DNA of 18,019 nucleotides from DATJGF01 sp035495315 (GTDB lineage Bacteria > Verrucomicrobiota > Verrucomicrobiia > Limisphaerales > UBA8199). Made by a program: the position numbers and the translations under genes. The stretch covers positions 1 to 18,019 of the forward strand of contig DATJGF010000094.1 in NCBI GenBank assembly GCA_035495315.1, given 5' to 3'. The notes under the pieces are model-generated. The model was not told the origin of the DNA and did not search any database. It worked only from the letters and a program-made list of their open reading frames with translations. Every line of letters starts with the position of its first letter. Positions within the stretch are counted from its first letter, which is position 1. Below are positions 15,703 through 18,019 of this stretch, piece after piece.

Positions 15703-15759
15703 GTTCGATGTTCGAATGTTCGCTGTTCAATGTTCCAATGTTCGCTGTTCCGACGTTCC
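15703..15759 (+). repeat. irregular tandem of GTTC words between hemL and ruvX
   Basis: Seven consecutive units begin with GTTC and are 7 or 8 nt long (order 7, 8, 7, 7, 8, 7, 8), followed by a partial unit. Unit bodies vary among GAT, GAAT, GCT, AAT, CAAT and CGAC. The tract ends 51 bp before the ruvX ATG. The rest of the gap to 15810 holds nothing recognisable. Confidence 0.8.
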
Positions 15760-15810
15760 TCTCTGTGTGATCCTGTGTTCCGCATTTTCTTCCGAGCTTG
15801 GCGCCTTTGT

Positions 15811-16221
15811 ATGAGAATCCTGGCTCTTGACCCCGGCACCAAGCGCGTCGGTGTTGCCGTGAGCGACGAACTGAAGCTAATCGCCCAACCGCTTGAGTTT
15901 ATTCCCGCTGCCCCATTCGCAGCGTTCGTCGACCGACTGCAGACAATTTTGGCAGAGCAAGAGATTGAATTGATTCTGGTAGGCATGCCGCGCAATATGG
16001 ATGGCACTTATGGCCCGGCAGCGCAGAAGGTGCAGGAATTTGTCGCCGCGCTCAAACTCGCCGTTAAGGTGCCGATCAAAACCTGGGATGAACGACTTAC
16101 TTCAGCCCAAGCCAATCGTCTCTTGATCCAGGGCAATGTGCGGCGCGATAAAAGAAAACAGAAGGTCGATCAGACGGCTGCCGCAATCCTGCTGCAAAGT
16201 TATTTGGATCAGCTATCGTAA
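15811..16221 (+). CDS. ruvX: YqgF/RuvX-family RNase H-fold protein
   Basis: This 136-residue cytoplasmic protein belongs to the YqgF (RuvX) family, implicated in 16S rRNA 5'-end processing and possibly in Holliday junction resolution. Conserved blocks are LALDPGTKRVGVAVSD at 4-19, with acidic D7; LVGMPRNMDGTYGPAAQKV at 56-74; WDERLTSAQA at 92-101, with E94; and KVDQTAAAILLQSYLD at 118-133, with D120. D7, E94 and D120 are the expected metal-binding acidic residues. Length is normal. The ATG at 15811 is chosen because the family begins two residues before ILALDPG; upstream in-frame sequence comes from the GTTC repeat. No ribosome site is visible. Confidence 0.95.
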   Translation: MRILALDPGTKRVGVAVSDELKLIAQPLEFIPAAPFAAFVDRLQTILAEQEIELILVGMPRNMDGTYGPAAQKVQEFVAALKLAVKVPIKTWDERLTSAQANRLLIQGNVRRDKRKQKVDQTAAAILLQSYLDQLS

Positions 16222-16238
16222 CGTCGGGCGTCTGGGTG

Positions 16239-16369
16239 GTACCGTCAGGCGTCCCGCCTGACGTAGAGGGCGGCGTCTCGCCGCGCAGGTGATTCGCGCG
16301 AGCAGGCGCGAACTTTAATCCGCCGGGCAGGATGCCCGGCTCTACTGCAGCCGAGACGGCTGCCGCTAC
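16239..16369. repeat. four-hairpin dyad element, copy 2
   Basis: This 131-nt element between ruvX and truA holds four triloop hairpins: 16244-16262 (8-bp stem GTCAGGCG, loop TCC, extendable to 9 bp), 16270-16284 (6 bp, loop TCT), 16322-16340 (8-bp stem GCCGGGCA, loop GGA) and 16347-16363 (7-bp stem GCAGCCG, loop AGA). Gaps within each pair are 7 and 6 nt. The centre (16285-16321) has a fifth, different hairpin, TTCGCGC at 16293-16299 with GCGCGAA at 16306-16312 and a 6-nt loop. The element ends 12 nt before the TTG start of truA. Confidence 0.88.
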
Positions 16370-16381
16370 AATGTTCAGACT

Positions 16382-17134
16382 TTGAAATTCAAACTAACCA
16401 TAGCTTACGACGGCACCCAGTATCAGGGCTGGCAGGTCCAAAAGATCGGCCTCGGCGTGCAGGAGAAAGTTGAGGAAGCTCTGGCAAAAGTCTTTTCCAG
16501 CAAACCGCGCCTCCACAGCTCCAGCCGCACCGATACCGGTGTCCACGCATTAGGGATGGTCGCTCATTTTGAACTTGGATCCCATGAACGCAAGCTTTCC
16601 GGTCGCAAACTGGCTTTGGCCTTAAACGCCTGGCTGCCCGAAGACATCCGGGTGGTCTCCGCGGTTCAAACCCGGAACGACTTTCACGCCCGATTCGACG
16701 CGAAAGGCAAGCAGTACCGCTACTTTGTCTGGAATCATCCCGCGATGAATCCTCTGATTCGCCACACCGCCTGGCATGTTCCTCGCCGGCTAAATATCCC
16801 TGCCATGCGCAAGGCGCTTGGGCTTTGCGTCGGCCGCCACGATTTTCAATCCTTTGCCGCCAACCCGGGCTACACGAACGAATCAACCATCCGCACAATC
16901 TCCAGCTGTGCGCTGAAGAAAAATGGTCCGCTGCTCACCTTCATCATAGAAGGCGACGGGTTTCTTTACAAAATGTGCCGAGGCATCGTCGGCACGGCAG
17001 TCCAGGCCGGACTCGGCAAGTATTCAACTGCGGCAATTCAAACGATGTTGCGTAAAAGGGATCGCCGCGTCGCTGGCATGACCGCACCAGCACATGGACT
17101 GGTGTTGTGGAAAGTCATGTATAACAAGCGGTGA
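16382..17134 (+). CDS. truA: tRNA pseudouridine(38-40) synthase
   Basis: The enzyme isomerises uridines 38-40 in the anticodon stem-loop of tRNAs. The TTG at 16382 is taken as start because the protein then begins exactly as TruA does (KFKLTIAYDGTQYQGWQ) and no ATG or GTG is in frame nearby upstream. The length of 250 residues is normal. The catalytic aspartate is D51 in SSRTDTGVHALG at 47-58. The conserved aromatic patch is YRYFVWN at 112-118, and GDGFLYKMCRGIVG at 191-204 is the C-terminal family motif. No Shine-Dalgarno sequence is present; the hairpin element lies just before the start. A TTG start without a ribosome site suggests low or structure-dependent translation, which is inference. 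Confidence 0.95.
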   Translation: MKFKLTIAYDGTQYQGWQVQKIGLGVQEKVEEALAKVFSSKPRLHSSSRTDTGVHALGMVAHFELGSHERKLSGRKLALALNAWLPEDIRVVSAVQTRNDFHARFDAKGKQYRYFVWNHPAMNPLIRHTAWHVPRRLNIPAMRKALGLCVGRHDFQSFAANPGYTNESTIRTISSCALKKNGPLLTFIIEGDGFLYKMCRGIVGTAVQAGLGKYSTAAIQTMLRKRDRRVAGMTAPAHGLVLWKVMYNKR

Positions 17135-17329
17135 AACCGTGGTGTCATAGCGTCTACCTAGACTGTTACGAAAAGGGAGGCCCGACACAATGACGAATGA
17201 CGAATCAAATTCAGAAGGTTCAAGAAAACAAACAACCTCAGATTAAGCCTCTGGGTTTATTCGACATTCGACATTCGTCATTTGTATTTCGACAGTGGCC
17301 CTACATTTGCCGCAGCCTTTAACTAGCCT
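17135..17329. repeat. gap with inverted AATGACG / CATTCGTC word repeats
   Basis: The 17189-17205 segment is a tandem of AATGACG words. The segment 17259-17284 carries the complementary-strand words (ATTCGAC twice, then ATTCGTCATTTG), so the two form a long imperfect inverted repeat with a spacer of about 53 nt. No gene or clear promoter was seen in this 195-bp gap. The last 45 bp before the trmL ATG are not repetitive and have no clear ribosome site. Confidence 0.7.
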
Positions 17330-17806
17330 ATGCATGTCGTATTGGTCGAACCAGAGATCCCCCCCAATACCGGCAATGTCGCGCGCTTGTGTGCCGCCAC
17401 CGGGACGGAGCTTCATTTGATCGAGCCTTTTGGTTTCAAACTCGATGATACACAACTCAAGCGCGCCGGTATGGATTACTGGAAGCACGTCGTTTGGCGC
17501 CGCTGGCGTAACTGGGAGATGTTCCAGAAAAGTCTGCCGGGCGGAGCCAAGCTCTGGCTCGTCGAATCCAAGGGCCCTCGGGTCTATACGCAGGCAAGTT
17601 TCGCCCCCGACGACTATCTGATTTTTGGACGGGAGACAGCCGGACTGCCGGGAGCGTTGCTGTCGAAATATGCTGGGCACTGGCTGCGGATCCCGATGTT
17701 CAACACCGAAGCCAGGTCGCTTAACCTATCCAACTGCGTCGCCCTGGTCCTGTTCGAAGCATTGCGCCAGCAGGGATTCCCAGGTGAGGTGGGGCACTGC
17801 GCATGA
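17330..17806 (+). CDS. trmL: tRNA (cytidine(34)-2'-O)-methyltransferase, SPOUT family
   Basis: This 158-residue protein matches TrmL (YibK), which methylates the ribose of the wobble nucleotide 34 in certain leucine tRNAs using S-adenosylmethionine. The three SPOUT motifs are clear: EPEIPPNTGNVARLCAATG at 7-25, DYLIFGRETAGLP at 95-107, and IPMFNTEARSLNLSNCVALV at 121-140, which forms the trefoil-knot SAM site. The length matches E. coli TrmL closely. The start at ATG 17330 gives the normal family N terminus. The stop overlaps an ATG (ATGA at 17803-17806), but the frame from it is only 16 codons. Wider SpoU proteins are the alternative, but the short single-domain form favours TrmL. Confidence 0.94.
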   Translation: MHVVLVEPEIPPNTGNVARLCAATGTELHLIEPFGFKLDDTQLKRAGMDYWKHVVWRRWRNWEMFQKSLPGGAKLWLVESKGPRVYTQASFAPDDYLIFGRETAGLPGALLSKYAGHWLRIPMFNTEARSLNLSNCVALVLFEALRQQGFPGEVGHCA

Positions 17807-18019
17807 GCCGTAACGCGCCGAAGATGTCCGCGCGATGGGTCTCTCCCCTCTGAAGCCTTGTCATTACCCATGTCGCTCAAATATCGACTCTGCCTGATAC
17901 GCTTTTGTAACCCCGCCAGGGGTGACCTCTTTGTAGCTCCCGGTCATATCCGCTCTCGCTTTTTTGTTTTGCAGCGGCGCGGCGGCCACTGAGCTGGTTA
18001 GCGTCCTAGCCGTCGGCCG
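17807..18019. other. 3' end of window without a convincing gene
   Basis: Only very short frames are present: 16 codons from 17803 and 40 codons from 17871, neither with recognisable protein features. A short motif at 17910-17923 (ACCCC-GCCA-GGGGT) with TGACCTCTTTGTAGC after it can form a small hairpin. It recalls, from memory only, a repeat seen in related genomes. No promoter or terminator could be supported. Confidence 0.5.

Noticed and set aside
15730..15810. Upstream in-frame extension of RuvX
   Set aside because: It comes partly from the GTTC word repeat, and the family starts directly at MRILALDPG.
16239..16369. CRISPR array
   Set aside because: The units are palindromes of differing sequence separated by 6-7 nt, with no direct repeats and no spacers of 25-45 nt, and no cas genes are near.
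17871..17993. 40-codon frame near the window end
   Set aside because: It has no ribosome site or protein signature and overlaps a likely repeat motif.

Overview
The window looks like a chromosomal segment from a Verrucomicrobiota bacterium, probably of the Pedosphaera/Limisphaerales kind. This is inferred from several traits. There is a YfhO-like membrane protein, a glycine-rich choice-of-anchor Q beta-helix protein with a C-terminal domain ending in FYRV, and secretion proteins with Thr-Asn/Pro-rich linkers. Most starts have no Shine-Dalgarno sequence, and almost every intergenic gap holds an iterated or palindromic repeat. No tRNA, rRNA, CRISPR array, transposase or phage gene was seen.

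Layout: (1) 1-2232, the 3' part of a YfhO-like membrane protein gene with a repeat cassette read in frame inside it. (2) 2304-2939 on the minus strand, a prepilin-like protein. (3) 3159-9914 on the plus strand, a compact type II secretion / type IV pilus assembly cluster: GspE/PilB-type ATPase, a GspL-like (PilM-PilN-like) fusion protein, a PilO/GspM-like protein and a GspD/PilQ-type secretin. The last three overlap by 4 nt each. (4) 10109-11920, an exported beta-helix protein that may be a substrate of this system. (5) 11923-14187, the nfnA-nfnB pair for an electron-bifurcating NADH-dependent ferredoxin:NADP oxidoreductase. (6) 14407-17806, four housekeeping genes: hemL (tetrapyrrole synthesis), ruvX/yqgF (nuclease-fold), truA (tRNA pseudouridine) and trmL (tRNA wobble methylation). 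(7) 17807-18019, no convincing gene.

How the genes fit together: the ATPase, inner-membrane platform proteins and secretin would form one envelope machine. The divergent prepilin could supply a pseudopilus subunit. A GspF/PilC membrane protein and a prepilin peptidase are not in the window and must be elsewhere if the machine works. The nfn genes start 2 nt after the beta-helix gene, so metabolic and envelope genes may share a transcript without sharing a function.

The most unusual signal is non-coding. Two intergenic elements (about 9972-10104 and 16239-16369; 133 and 131 nt) have no evident overall sequence similarity but the same architecture: two triloop hairpins facing one way, a non-conforming centre, then two triloop hairpins facing the other way. 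Read in one orientation, all eight hairpins have a 3-nt loop of the form purine-purine-A and are followed 1-3 nt later by NTAC. The stem sequences differ between loci while pairing is kept. Both elements end a few bases before a start codon that lacks a Shine-Dalgarno sequence.
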